From Montifringilla adamsi (Eukaryota; Chordata; Aves; Passeriformes; Passeridae): a stretch of 64,000 nt of DNA. The stretch is taken from contig JAGGNK010006892.1 of the NCBI GenBank assembly GCA_017590115.1, positions 12,062,429 to 12,126,428 of the forward strand, in the 5' to 3' direction. The position numbers and the translations under genes are program-made. This document shows positions 1-11,787 of this stretch, in pieces. How positions within the stretch are numbered: position 1 is the first letter of the stretch; every line of letters begins with the position of its first letter. Below the pieces are notes generated by a model. It did not search any database and was not told where the DNA came from. It saw only the letters and a list, made by a program, of their open reading frames with translations.

Positions 1-2587
1 AGATAATGTTTCTATTAATTAAAAGTTCTAGAGTGGATGGTTTATATAAGCATCACTTTTCTTAACTTACACATACAAAAGAATTTGAATCTGTGAGAGA
101 TTGCAGAGGTTTTGTACTAAATGTTATTTTTTAAAATTTCTTACTAATTTAGGTTGTTATTATTTTGTTAAATTTAGTTAACATGTTTTTCCTGTTTCTC
201 TGGTGTAACCCCGATCCAAACCAATCAATCAACTTTCATAACAGAGTACAGTGATGAAGTTTGATGGGGAGTGTGTGGACAGAAGACATTGGATTTATCA
301 AGATCTGTGAATCAATACCTCTGTTTGATAATGATGAAGTTCCTGTCTGACAAATTGTTGGAGAAAAGATAACACAAAATCCTGAATCCATTTAAAATAT
401 TTTTGTAATCATTATTTTAATCAATGTCTTTGATTATATTTCTTAACCAATCTTTCATCTCATTAATGACAGTCAATCTCAAAGTTTAATAATTTTCTTA
501 GTTTTACCAATTTTTTTTAGATATTTCAAAATACCATTGCATATCAGATCTTGTTCTGCAAAAGTGATTCACACCTAAGTGCTACTGGCCTGCTAAATAA
601 TTTCATTGCTGCTCTTCTATAAGAATTTAAATGTATTATATGTCTTGCTTTAATAGACAGAAGAGGAAGAATGAGAGGAAAAAATTATAAATTGTCTGAC
701 ACTTGCATGCTATTTAAATGCATATGTAACTCAATACATCAATCTTGAACATTTTGGCTATTACTATTATGGAAAATGCTAGAAAATCTGAAGGGGGAAG
801 GAAGAGTAGAAAAGCTTACACAGGCCAAATAAGCGTGTGTTTCAGGATGGCAGCAATTTGCCCTGACTGTACTGTATATTGATACAAAGCAAGAATAAAG
901 AATGGTTTTCTCATTAATTTGTATTTTTAAACCCCAAAACACTTGAAGAGCTGTTGGCAAAAATTTGTAAGACTTTAACAAGAGCCAGAATTGCCATCAG
1001 AGGCATGAGGAGATGACAGGTTAATGTCCTTCTACATGTACATTACCATATGCTTGAGTGAAGTTTTGTAGAGCTCTGTCTTCTTAGAGTGTTAAGTTCA
1101 AATAATTTAGTTAGATGAACTTATGCCTGCTCACATTATGTAGCTGACTGACTCATAACTGCTGCTTATATTAGCTGATAGCAAAATGGGGAAATCATGG
1201 CCTCATTTCAATTAAAAGATAGAGAATGTTCTTTGAGAAAATGCATTTTAGTATCTTTTAAAAATGCATCATGCCTTCTGTCTCATTTATAGCTGAATGG
1301 TCATTTGATTACCAGACAGCTTTAGCACTGTATCACTGAAATGTAAATAAGGAATTAAAGTCTGTGAGACTGGTGTTTCTTAGAGGGAATTTTTGATTTT
1401 ACTCCTTAATAACAACTTTATAACTTTATTTCTTAAATCTAGATATTTCACCTTATAAAGACTGGTACTGGTTGAAGGCACTAGAAAGCAGTAATTCAAA
1501 TGCCACAGTGTTATTTCAAATCACCAAGACCTTTAGTTGCCAATTCTTCACAGAATGTGCAACTGCAATACTGCACAAAGCAGAGATCAAACTCCTCTTT
1601 TTATTGAATTCAATGCTGAAAAGCCAGCTGATCTCAGCAGCAGGAGGTTTGGTATCATCTTTTCCCAGACAGCTGGAGGAAACTGCGTATCTGGAAAGTC
1701 AATCTTGCACTCTCACATTTAAGAATTTTCTAATTACTTTAGTATTGCAACCAAATAAATTTTGTACGTTAAGGTCAGTCTACTAGCACATATACAATTA
1801 CTTCTTTAAACTAGTATGGCACTATTTGATTTCTGCTTCTGGCTTCAAGATTTACTGCTTTGATGTAGCTGAAAGCTGTACTTATTGCAGTGCTGCGAAA
1901 ACTGAAAAGCATGTCTTTTCACATTGTGCTGTCTCATTTCAGGTTTGTCTCATAGGTCGAACTGATGCACCTCTGCAAACAGGAGAGTAGCAGTGCTCTT
2001 ACGAAAAGCAAACCTTTTGTTCTGAGGGGTAAAAGTTAGGTACTGTAGGTATTCATAAGGAGATATCTGATTTTGCTATAGTTTTATTTAGTTGTACCTA
2101 AAGGACAAAAATTTTACTGTCTAAGATTCTAGAAAATGAGACCATCTATGTCAATTGTATTAATCAAACGTATTAAACATGACAGCTAAACACAATCAAA
2201 ATTATTTGTTCCCAAACAAACTTGATTTCCAAGAAACTGAAGATTAAAATACCCGCAATTAACTGAAGATTCTCATCAAAATCAGTTTTTATTAGTCTAG
2301 GATGTAAACTTTGAGCCACTAAATTATTTGCAGTTCACCTTATTAGAGTCCAAATGCTATTAGTTATTCAAATACATTGTAAACTACTATGTCCCTTCTT
2401 TAATCTGTAAAAATCTCGGAGCTTTGACTCATGTACCATCTTTTCTAAATTTCTTCTAGTTTTGTAGGCATGTGTTCGCATTTCATCTGTATTGGTGTGT
2501 TTTAAATTATATCTTTCACTTCCTAACTTAAGCAATTCTGGAATCAGTCCTGAGGGATATGGGTCAGGTGAAGAATAAAGCAAGGAC
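1..2587. other. AT-rich non-coding DNA, nothing recognised
   Basis: No open frame here has a convincing start, composition or exon structure, and I recognise no transposon end. The sequence is AT-rich with short A and T runs. The stop-free stretches on both strands are short and rich in Phe, Leu, Ser and Cys, as expected of translated non-coding AT-rich DNA. Confidence 0.6.
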
Positions 2588-2993
2588 CCTGAATTTTAGG
2601 AAAGCAGAACTCCAGCTCTTTGCAAAGTTGGTCAAGAGGACCCCCTGGGAAACTGCCCTCAGGGACAAGGGCACAGAATAGAGTGGGAGATCTTTAAGGA
2701 TATCTTCCAGACAGGCTAAGAGCTTGTGATCTCCTGATCTCCTGATTGCTAGTAAGCAATCAGGAAAGGAAGATAAGACTGGCATGAAGAGGCAGTTTGA
2801 GCACCCTTCTGGTCAAACTAAAGGGAGACAAAGAAATGCACAGGCAGAGGAAATGGGGACAAGTGTCGTAGGAAGAGTATAGGGACACAGTAGTTGTGTA
2901 GGAATGGGATCAGGAAGGTCAAGGTGGGACTGGAACTGGCCTTGGCAAGGGACTCAAGGAATAATATGAATGGCTTTTATACATATGTCAGGC
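2588..2993 (+). mobile_element. CR1 LINE fragment, ORF2 region before the reverse transcriptase
   Basis: The stretch matches, in order, what I know of the avian CR1 ORF2 segment between endonuclease and reverse transcriptase. It has phrases such as CCCTGGGAAACTGCCCTCAG, then AGATCTTTAAGGA, then the purine-rich part ending near ATGTCAGG. It is broken by many substitutions and small indels and is not translatable as one frame. It abuts an inverted CR1 piece at about 2994 with no filler, which suggests that the three adjacent CR1 pieces (2588 to 4037) are one rearranged insertion. The left edge is approximate. Confidence 0.8.
2740..2765. repeat. Perfect inverted repeat, 11-bp arms, 4-nt loop
   Basis: Left arm 2740-2750 is the exact reverse complement of right arm 2755-2765, with loop AGTA. 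It lies inside the CR1 fragment, where related CR1 copies, as I remember them, do not carry a palindrome. It directly follows a small tandem repeat of TGATCTCC. A local template switch is the likeliest origin. Confidence 0.85.
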
Positions 2994-3203
2994 AAGATTT
3001 GCCTTGTGGAGCCGTGTTGGGTTGAATTGCCTGCCTATCCTCCATGTACCTTAGCACGTCTTGTAGGAGAAACTGTTCCATGATGTTTCCATGCACAAGG
3101 CAGATAGTTCACAGGGTCCTCCTTCCTATCTTTTGAGAAAATGGGTGCAGTATGTCCTATTTTCCAGTAACTGTAGGTTTCGCTTGACTGCTATGACTTT
3201 TCA
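2994..3203 (-). mobile_element. CR1 LINE fragment, internal reverse-transcriptase region, inverted
   Basis: Read on the minus strand this matches the CR1 reverse-transcriptase region running from a CAGTCAAGCGAAACC-like piece to the segment GGCTCCACAAGGCAAATC. It is therefore in the opposite orientation to the CR1 pieces on both sides. In an intact CR1 this segment lies between the other two pieces, so order is kept and only orientation is flipped, with sequence missing at both junctions. An independent CR1 insertion is possible, but the tight junctions make it less likely. Confidence 0.75.
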
Positions 3204-4037
3204 CTCATTCATCAATAACATAGTGTAAGCGCACACTCTGCAAATTTGCAGATGACACCAAACTGGGTAATGTGGTTTACATGGCCAAAGGATGGGATGC
3301 CATTCAGAGGGACTTGGATAAGCTTGAAAGGTGGTCTAATGAGGCTCTCATGATGTTCAACAAGGCCAAGTGCAAGGTCTTGCGTGTAGGTTTGGGTAAT
3401 CCCCAGTATTCATACAAAATTGGAAAGAGATAAAGGGATTGAGAGCAGCCCTGACAAGGAGGGCCTGGGGTTCTGGACATGAACTGGGGATGTTCACTGG
3501 TGCCAAGAAAGCCAGCTGTACCCTGGACTGCACCAAAAGAAGAGTGGCCAGATGGTCAAGGGAGCAGACTTCCTGGAGCAAGTCCTGAGAAGGTCCGCAA
3601 AGATGGCCAGAACACTGAGACACTGCTCCCAAGGCAAAAGGCTGGAAGACCTGAGGCTGTTCAGTCTGGAGAAGACAATGTTTGGGGAAGCCCTCCCAAC
3701 AACCTTTCAGCACCTAAAAGGTACAAGATAGGGTACCTAATGGGCTACAAGATAGATGGGGACTGGATTTTTAGGAGAGCCTGCTGTGACAGGACATGGG
3801 GTAATGGCTTCAAATGAAAAGAGGGTAGATTCAGACTAGATATGGAAAGATATTTTTTACAACATAGTTGGTGAGACACTGGAAAAGGTTACCCTGAGAA
3901 GTAATGGATACTCTGTCCCTGAAAATATTCAAGGTCAGATTGGATGGAGCTTTGTGATCAAGCTGGTCCAGCTGATGGTGGAGGGGTTGGACTATATGCT
4001 TTTTAAAGATCCCTTCCAACCCAAACTATTCTATGAT
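3204..4037 (+). mobile_element. CR1 LINE 3' part: RT motif to 3' terminus
   Basis: This is the longest CR1 piece in the window. It begins shortly before codons for FADDTKL (3245 onward), the F/YADD catalytic motif of the CR1 reverse transcriptase. It then runs through the ORF2 C-terminal region and the 3' UTR to the terminal CCCTTCCAACCCAAACTATT and TTCTATGATT at about 4037, so the 3' end is essentially complete. The frame is dead: a TAA at 3431-3433 is in frame with FADD, and many indels follow. The ATTCTATG-type end is the hallmark of CR1. The element is an old, inactive copy. Confidence 0.93.
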
Positions 4038-6553
4038 TTACTTGAAAACTTTGAAGTATTGCTGGGTTTTATTAATACTTAGAGACATACTATATATTTT
4101 AAAACTTGCTGCCCTCAGATATGACAGTGCTTCAATACCCTATCAAATCTTTTGAAAAAGGACTTTGTTGTAGTTCAAAGCATATTATCTATTAAGTATA
4201 AATGCAGTGAACTGGAAGGAAAGAACAAATATTTTCAATTAATTTAATATCATTATGCAGAAGGGCTTAAAAATCCCATCCTACTGAAGAAGTGAGTTTA
4301 AATTAAATTATTTCTGCATTTTTCCACCAGCATTACAATTCCTGTCTTGAAATGTCATTATCATTGATGCCAAGTTATTACAGTTCAGGAGTTATGTTTC
4401 TACAGATATCATTCCACTCAGTTTTAATGTTAAGAAAATGCTTGGTACTGTCATAACTCACATCAACATTAGGAATGTTCAATTAGCTCTATAGAAATCT
4501 ACTATTGAACTATATTTGGCAAGCGAATAATCTGAGGTTTGGAACTTCTTTGGTTGAGTTGCATTTTGGTTTTCCATAAATAATGCAGACTTGAATTCAG
4601 CTGTGATCAGCAATCAGTGTCTTGCTAGTTTTTATTTCAGATGGCTTACCATGTCTAACTAAATGAAAATATAAGCAAGCAAACATGGCTTTTTCTTGCA
4701 TTACTTTCTCTGTAAAATACTTTTTATCTGAATATTCACAACAGTGACTTACACCTGTTCATTGTCTTTCATAAACTCCTTTCCAAAAATGAAAAAAAAG
4801 GGTAAGAAATAAACATCAGAATTATCAGAATTGTTACAATGAATACCCAGCAAAACTGTTGATTCCTGTAAACACATTTTCAGAGTTATTTGAATGTGTT
4901 ATACCTGCTATTTGAACACATCAATCCACTGCACAAAGATTGGTCTAAGGGCACTTCAAATTCTTACTTCCCTGTAATATCAGAGGAAACACTTGAGGAA
5001 TACTATTGGAAACCATCTGGCAGCAAATAACTAAGGAAAAATTAAAAAGTCTATTTTTGGTCTTGAGTTCCCTTTCAGTGTCTGCTCTCTGTTCATGTTG
5101 TTCACCCAGCTGCCAAGTGGAACAAAATGTACTGCTGCTATTCTGGGGTTCCAAACAACATGTTTAGGAGGACAGAAAACATAATTCAAGATTCTACAGC
5201 TGAAGGTTTTTGAAAATTTTAAGGCACATAACACTTTAACCTTGTAATAATCTCTCACAGTTTAGTCAAAAAAATATAAAAATATTGTTGGGCAAGCCAA
5301 AATATTTCTGTTTCTGAACAGAGTTTTGAACAGTTTAAAGTAATTTCAAGATTGAAAAAGAAAGGTTTAATCAGGAAGTCCAAAAGAAAAGACCTAGATA
5401 ACCCATTACAGCTTTAGAGAGGATTTAAAGGAGCAAGGAGGTTTGTTGCAGAATTGGCATCAGTTATTTTACAAGACATCAAGCTTACAGTGTAAGAAAA
5501 TTAAGGAAAAGTGTGTTTTAGGGAAAGAGGCATCTCAGAAGCAGCCAGTGTACATTGTTTTGGAATACTACAAGTTTGGAAATACATAGTCATCTTTTAG
5601 TTAATGAGCTATTATGAGATGTATTTTGAGCTATACATCTTTGCAAGGTTCAAACTCCTCTTGTTTACCATACAGCTCTTGTACTAATCATCCCAAGAAA
5701 CACCAAACTTTAGTAAAACTCAGCCCCTCTATCTGCATTACAAAATTCTCAATGAAGAGAAACTTCATGAGTGCGCATCTTGTGAATGTTTCTGAGTTCT
5801 AAGTTAACTATATTAGAACTATATTTATGTTAGTAAACAGAATGGACTGGGACCATTCTGAAGGCAAGTAGCAGAAGACAGAGGTTTTCACGATTAAAGT
5901 CTCTCCTGTCCTCTGAGTAAGTTGGCCTTTTACTTACTGCCCATCAGGAACAGACCTTGGCTAGTGTTATCCAAAGTGGCCTCTTGGCTTTGTGTATTGT
6001 GAGGTGGCCCAGCCCAAAACCACACCAATGTGTTAAAACAACAGTATCACTGTACATAATCACAGGTCTTGGTCTGGTTTAGTTTTCAAAGTATGGGCTG
6101 TGAGTTCACCTGACTTCAAGACAATGGGAGAGCTCACAAAAGGGAAAAGACCAACCATACAACAGCTGGCAAGAAGCCTGCCCAGGTCTGGAACACTTGT
6201 CTGAACTGACTAAGCTGCTTTCTTCAGACACAAGTGCTATTTCAGTACAAGTCAAGTAAAAAAGACTAGGAAACATTCCCATGTACAGAAACTTGATCAT
6301 TCACCAAGTGAAATCATTCACATGGTCCCTGGAAGGCTGTTTTTGATCTAGTCCAGTGTCTTCCACAGAATCACAGAACAGTTCTCAAGCACAGCACAGA
6401 GCCTGCAATGGGTAAGACATCATTCCCAACAGGCAGATTAAGAGGATTGTAGGTGAGTACAGAGTGTTCTGTTCTGATTGACCCTGACATCCAAGAGCAA
6501 ACCAGCATATGACTAGCTAGTCTAGATAGGACCAAGTTGTCACTAGAAATAAC
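4038..6553. other. AT-rich non-coding DNA, nothing recognised
   Basis: No gene or clear repeat is seen. Near 6369-6382 there is a short AGAATCACAGAACA run resembling a CR1 3' end in reverse orientation, but the following sequence does not continue as CR1. The 5.85-6.3 kb part is less AT-rich than its surroundings but carries no recognisable coding signal. Confidence 0.55.
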
Positions 6554-6702
6554 ATTCATAGAATCTTAGAATGGTTTAAACTGTAAAGGACTGCTATAGA
6601 CCACCTAATCCAGTTTTGCTCTGAGTAGATCCAGCGCATCAGATTCCTTGTGGACTTACTTAATCAAGGTTTTAATATCTCCAGAGGAATATACCTATAC
6701 TG
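6554..6702 (-). mobile_element. CR1 LINE 3' end fragment
   Basis: The element starts with TTCATAGAATCTTAGAATGG, the reverse complement of the CR1 3' terminus. It continues through a diverged copy of the adjacent UTR, ending around TAATATCTCCAGAGGAATAT. Only about 150 bp remain. The minus orientation follows from the terminal octamer being on the left. Divergence is high, so this is an old 5'-truncated insertion. Confidence 0.8.
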
Positions 6703-7966
6703 TTAAACAAAAAAGGGCCAGTGACGGAATTGAAACAACAGACTCTCTCATCAGCCAGTTAAACTGCTAGGTCGCTCTCTTAATTTGGATGATCCAGCTT
6801 TTACTACTTCAACACTAGGGTCTTATTTTTATGGACACAAGCTAGGCACCACACTTGGCCATTGCAGTTATCAGTCCCCAGCTGCCTTTCTTTAGTACCA
6901 CAGGCACAGTCAAGATGGGCACAACTGCACAGCATATTTCTCAATCTAATCAGGACTTCCAGACCTGAACTATAGAGTTCCCTGCAGTGTGTGTGCACCT
7001 GTGGTGTTGCAAACCTGTTACCTCAATAAATCACCAGCAAATTAGTAATGGTACTGATTACGCTTTTTATTCATTTCAGTTTAATATAATAAAGGCATTA
7101 CAAAAGGCTCTAGGTGGTCTAATATTTCATTATACACTAAATATGACTAAATTACATCTCATCATCATTAAAATCAGTTCCCAAACCAGGCAAACACCTA
7201 TTCTCTCTGTGTACCTCACAGTTTTCAAACATTCAGTTTTCTCCAGAGTAACATGAGGCTGTTGCAGAAAGAAATCTGAAGAAATCTGAGCATGCAGGAA
7301 ATGCTGCAGGCAATGTTCAGATGAGTGCATACTTTTCCTTTTTAAAAAGTGGAAAACAGGTAAAACATTGCTGCCACACACATCAGTGGCAGTGAGAAAG
7401 CGATAATCTCTCAAGTGAATTGGTTCCAAGCCATGTACAGTTATATAGGCCATAGACAGTACCTTAAACTTCAGCAAGTTATCTAATGCATCAGATATCC
7501 ACAGATATCCTGCTGTGTGAGAGTACCCAAATCCTGAATTTCAATGTGTCTCATGCAAGGGATATTGTGAAATCCTGTTATGAAATCACAGAAGTAGGGC
7601 TAAAGGAAAATTGATTTGCCTCTGAAATTAAAATTCAGGAGAAAATACTATACAAAACAAAAGGACTTAATGGCAATTAAAACTTGTTAGGGATACAGAG
7701 TATTTTAATGAGATCTCAAGTTTAGATGTTGTTGGGTTCTCTAGTACTTAATTTTGTCCTCTAGAAAATTTCAGTGCCAAAATGAAAGCATCAGACTATA
7801 TGATAGTACTTTTGCTTACAGATTAAATGACTTAGAGCATTACATAGTGTGTAAATTTGATATTTTCGTTGTCTGATATTGGTTATAAATGATGCTGTCT
7901 TTAGATGCCTAATGAGAACGGGGTTATTCTCATTAATGTACAGTAAGTAGAAAAAAATTACAAAAG

Positions 7967-7999
7967 GAAAATTTCTAGAAAATATTGGGAGAAATTTTC
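7967..7999. repeat. Inverted repeat, 10-bp arms
   Basis: GAAAATTTCT at 7967-7976 is the exact reverse complement of AGAAATTTTC at 7990-7999, with a 13-nt spacer. It lies next to a second hairpin at 8005-8032. In AT-rich DNA this one alone could be chance. Confidence 0.6.
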
Positions 8000-8004
8000 T
8001 CAGA

Positions 8005-8032
8005 AGTATTTCACTACTTTTAGTGAAATACT
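8005..8032. repeat. Perfect inverted repeat, 12-bp arms, 4-nt loop
   Basis: Left arm 8005-8016 and right arm 8021-8032 are exact reverse complements around loop CTTT. The repeat lies immediately 5' of a CR1 3'-end fragment. With three other perfect hairpins that also have 4-nt loops, it suggests a repeated mutational mechanism. Confidence 0.85.
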
Positions 8033-8034
8033 AG

Positions 8035-8180
8035 AATAACTTGCCCAGAGAAACTATGAATTTTTCTTATAGAGCATTCCCCTGAGGAACTTTGTCTCAT
8101 ATGGCCTTACTCTGGGAAAAGAAAAAGATCAAGTGGCCTCTAGAGGTCCATTCTGACTTAAAGTGGTCTATGATTCCATA
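8035..8180 (+). mobile_element. CR1 LINE 3' end fragment
   Basis: The fragment begins with ACTTGCCCAGAGAAACTATG, matching the part of the CR1 3' region that usually reads as a TTGCCCAGAG phrase. It passes through GATCAAGTGGCCTCTAGAGG and ends in TCTATGATTCCAT. It is a heavily diverged 3' terminus of about 145 bp on the plus strand. Confidence 0.75.
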
Positions 8181-10030
8181 ATTTAATTTTTTTAGATATT
8201 GCAATTATTTTTATGTGATATGCTTTATTATTTATATGACATGTGCAGAAATTAAATATAATTGGAAAATCACAATAAATCAGTAGAGAAAGACCAGTTA
8301 TAGATACATAATTGTTACTTGTAAAAATTTCTAATAACTTTAAACTGCGTTGGAGTCACAGCTAGCTATGGGACTATGTTAGACTGACTGGGTCATTTGG
8401 CAAAGTGGAATCATGAAGTATATGAAAGGACATGAATATAAAAGTAAGAAATGTAACTCCCATAGGTTAATGAGGGTAGTGCTCTGAGATACAGTTTTTC
8501 TGAAAAGGATCCATGATAGTTACATGTGTGGTAAATAATAATGCATTAATGAATTGACAGGAAAATTATACATAGAAACAATGAATTACTGAATGTAAGC
8601 AGAGCTGCAGAAATGTAATTACTAATCAGATAATAATGCAATATGGAAGATATTTTTCAAGTAGGACTTGTACAAATTGTAGAGGACTTCAAACATGATT
8701 AAAAACATGAGTAAAATTTTCAATCATTTTTATGGAGAAGCTGAAAAAGAAAAAATAATTATTTTTTTTTCCTCTAAAAATTATTTTAATCAGTTTTGCA
8801 TCTAAAAATGGTTCTGCCTTATACAACAACATGGCAGAGTGTATTATGCTATGATCTATCATACCGCAGTTGTCTGATTTTATATAGTTTAAAGGTACAG
8901 AAATTCCAGTCTTTATATACACATCTCTGCAAATGAACAAGGGCTGATTTTATACTTGAAAATCTACCAAAGTGCAGTAAGAACTTCTTTTTCATTTATA
9001 TGACTCATTGTCTTCTACTTGGTCAAGTTTTATATCAGTGTTCTGTGCTTAAGCAAAGTTCTTTACATTCTAAAATATGTGATCAATTTGAGCAAAACAG
9101 AACAAAGCAAACATTTCTGTAAGAGAAGTCAATATTTTTGGTGTAACAATAACTTCTTTCTCAGTTTATAGAGACTGCTAAAATGGTTGCTCCTTATTCA
9201 TACACTGTGCTGCAGAATCTTTGAATTAAACATCTTTTAATGGGGGCAGCAATCAGGAGCAACAAGCTTCTGTAAACACTTTCAGCACTTAGCACACATC
9301 TGATTTTAGCTTCACTGCAGGATGGCAGGGCTGCAGTGGTTTCATTAGTCAGGACTTTGCAATCAGAGCCCATATTTATTTTATTATCTCTGTTTTCTCC
9401 ACCTTCAGTCAGCATGTCATAAGTACTTCATAAGCCCTCCTGGCTTGTGACAATCCTTGAGACATACATGACTGTCTCTTTTACATCCATAAATCCACTA
9501 TCTGCCTGAACTTGAATTCATTAAACTCACACTTGCAGCTAACCTGTGAGCCTTGCACTGATCTTATTGATATTTAAATAACAGTGTGCCTTTACTTTTT
9601 CCCCTGGTGCTAGTAAAAAGTTTAGACTTTAGGCACTATGGCAGGTAAAATAGAAGCAGTCATTCCTGAGAATCTAAAGGTACTAGAAAATATTCCATTC
9701 CCTAATAGATTTCAATGCAATGTTTTTCTTAAGTTTCAGCAAATCACTGGAAATTCTCAGTAGTGAGTAAATATATTTTAATCTCAATTACTGTTATAAG
9801 AATAAGCATATTTACTCAAATCATTGTACAGATATTCTTAAATACCCTTTTAAGGCAAAAGATCTTAGGCTCAGGGCATTTTTCTTTTTTGATTGACAAC
9901 CAGTGCAAATCTCCCATAGCTGATTTTGCATAAAGTAAAAGAGCACAAACTCTTGCCCTGCACTCCCTCTTCCCCGCCCCAACTTCCCTTTCTTTTGCAC
10001 TCTGAGGAAGTGATGGGCAGCACAGGATTC

Positions 10031-10124
10031 CGAGTGCACGCGGTGGTTTTGGCTGTCCGTACACAGCCGTTTACTGTCGCTCTGTTTGTAATAGGGTTTG
10101 CTGCTTTATGCCTTCGGGTCTTCG
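10031..10124. other. Short CpG cluster
   Basis: Eight CpG dinucleotides fall within 94 bp, at about 10031, 10039, 10041, 10058, 10068, 10078, 10115 and 10123, whereas the surrounding kilobases are strongly CpG-depleted. The stretch is too short for a formal CpG island. It may be a young insertion not yet decayed by methylation, an LTR fragment, or a small unmethylated regulatory element. No TATA box or gene start is evident next to it. Confidence 0.6.
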
Positions 10125-10934
10125 ACACAGTGGGTCACCCATGGCCACAGCCCCTTGGGAGCTGTTCCTAACTCTTTCAGCATGGAGTGATGCCCTAAAG
10201 GTGTGTCTCTGGTCACATGTGCTCCTCTGACCAGCCAGGGTTTTGGCTCCCAATGGTTCAGTTTCCTCCACTGTTGTTTTATTTGCTGCACAGTGATGCC
10301 AACATCCACCAAGAAACAGACAACCCACCTGCACACGGTATCACTCCATCTTTACCTGAAAGGAGTGACCATGGACTTTAAAACAAATGCATCTGGCAAA
10401 TCAACATCTGGGAACTGCTAGCAGGAAATGAGCAATTTCCAAAAAAAGCCACTGCCCTCCCCAGTGTTCCTTGGTGCTGAAGACACAGCAGACCTAACTG
10501 TAGAGAGAAAAATATGGCAGGCCATAGCTGCTCAGGTAGCTTCGGTTCATTAGTCCTGTTTCCAATGAAACATCTTATGTAACTGCTTCACATTGAAGTT
10601 GCAAATTCTTGCTAATTTTAATAATTTTCAAAACTATATCTTGAGTAGTTATAACAAAAGAAACCCTTTATGGAAAAAGATGAATATACTCTGTTAAGTT
10701 TTGAGCTATTTCTTCATTGCCCAAGTTATGGATCCTTTAATTCTCTTATGGTTTCCTCTGAAATCAATCCATTATGTTAATAATTTCATACCTTCGTTGC
10801 TGACAGCTGTTAGCCAGATGCTGAGAAACATCATCTGATGTAGGAGGAATATTTCCTTCTACTAGTGTCATATAAGTGATATAGTTGTCAATGAAATGAA
10901 GTCAGGTAAGTCCCTTATCATGCATTTTTCATTT

Positions 10935-10950
10935 AAAAAAAAAAAAAAAA
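10935..10950 (+). repeat. Poly(A) run, 16 A
   Basis: An uninterrupted A16 run. I see no retroposed gene or SINE body upstream that would make it a retrotransposition tail. Confidence 0.9.
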
Positions 10951-11743
10951 GTGTTCAGAACAGTGTCATTGACATGAAAGCCCAGAACAACAAAATCTGT
11001 CCTTGAGTCCAGGTACATTTCATTTGGTCAGATTTCAGGCAGTGGACAATGTTATTTCTTACACCTTGAGGAAGTTATGTTAAGAAGAATAAATCTGAGA
11101 GAACGCTCCTTCTTTATTTTGAGTGCAAAAACGTGATGTACAGAGTAAAAGGTCCAAAAGACATGTAAGGCATGCCTCATGTCCTCTAATGCGTCTGCCA
11201 AAAGATCTGTAAATGTCTCAACAAATCAAACCCCATTCAGTACATGAAAAGAAAGCCACTGATCAGCATTTTGAACAAACTGGACGAATTTTTTTCCTCT
11301 AAAGAGGATAACTAAAAACTTACTAAAATCTAGACTCATGAAACCTGCTCTTTAGAAAGAGAATATGACTGAAATGTATTAGAGACAAATCTAGTTATTA
11401 AACTGTAGATGTACTCTGTCTTCAGCTTTTAGACCTGATGACTGCTGCTTATACTCCCCTTTCCTTAGACTCTAACACATCAGTGTTATGCCTAGGGATT
11501 GTTTTCACCATGAGGAAAGGAGAAGACTTCCAACAATTGAGAGAGTTACTTACCCTGCTCAGGAAATGGTAAAACACAGAACACAGCCACCTTTACATCC
11601 TCTCCAAATTTTACCATTTAGAACGTCTTTCTCATTTAAAAGGGATCCAAACAGTAATCCCAAATCTATAATATTTATTGTGCCCATTAGGTATAAAGGA
11701 TTTGTGGCCCATTATGACTGCATCCCATAAGGAAAGTAGAAGC

Positions 11744-11787
11744 CTGTGTTGCGTGGTCCTCGGCTCTGTGTTGCATGGTCCTATGCT
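11744..11787. repeat. Tandem duplication, 22-bp unit, two copies
   Basis: Units 11744-11765 and 11766-11787 match at 19 of 22 positions, both starting CTGTGTTGC. This is a local slippage or repair duplication with no known family. Confidence 0.85.

Larger units (their letters stand above)
6703..8034. other. Non-coding DNA; possible tRNA-like SINE remnant at 6718-6785
   Basis: Read on the minus strand, 6718-6785 contains TAGCAGTTTAACTGG followed about 30 bases later by GTTTCAATTCC. These loosely resemble the A and B boxes of an RNA polymerase III promoter. The acceptor stem does not pair, so this is not a tRNA gene. It might be the head of a degraded tRNA-derived SINE. The rest of the stretch carries no recognised feature except the inverted repeats near 8 kb listed separately. 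Confidence 0.25.

Noticed and set aside
251..356. Possible C/D box snoRNA (GTGATGA ... CTGA)
   Set aside because: No terminal stem next to the boxes, the internal C' box lies too close to the D box, and such short motifs are frequent by chance.
3479..3817. 112-codon plus-strand frame
   Set aside because: Lies within the CR1 3' part and is out of step with the decayed ORF2; a shadow of the transposon.
6360..6395. Possible CR1 3' end (AGAATCACAGAACA)
   Set aside because: Only about 14 bases fit; the following sequence does not continue as CR1.
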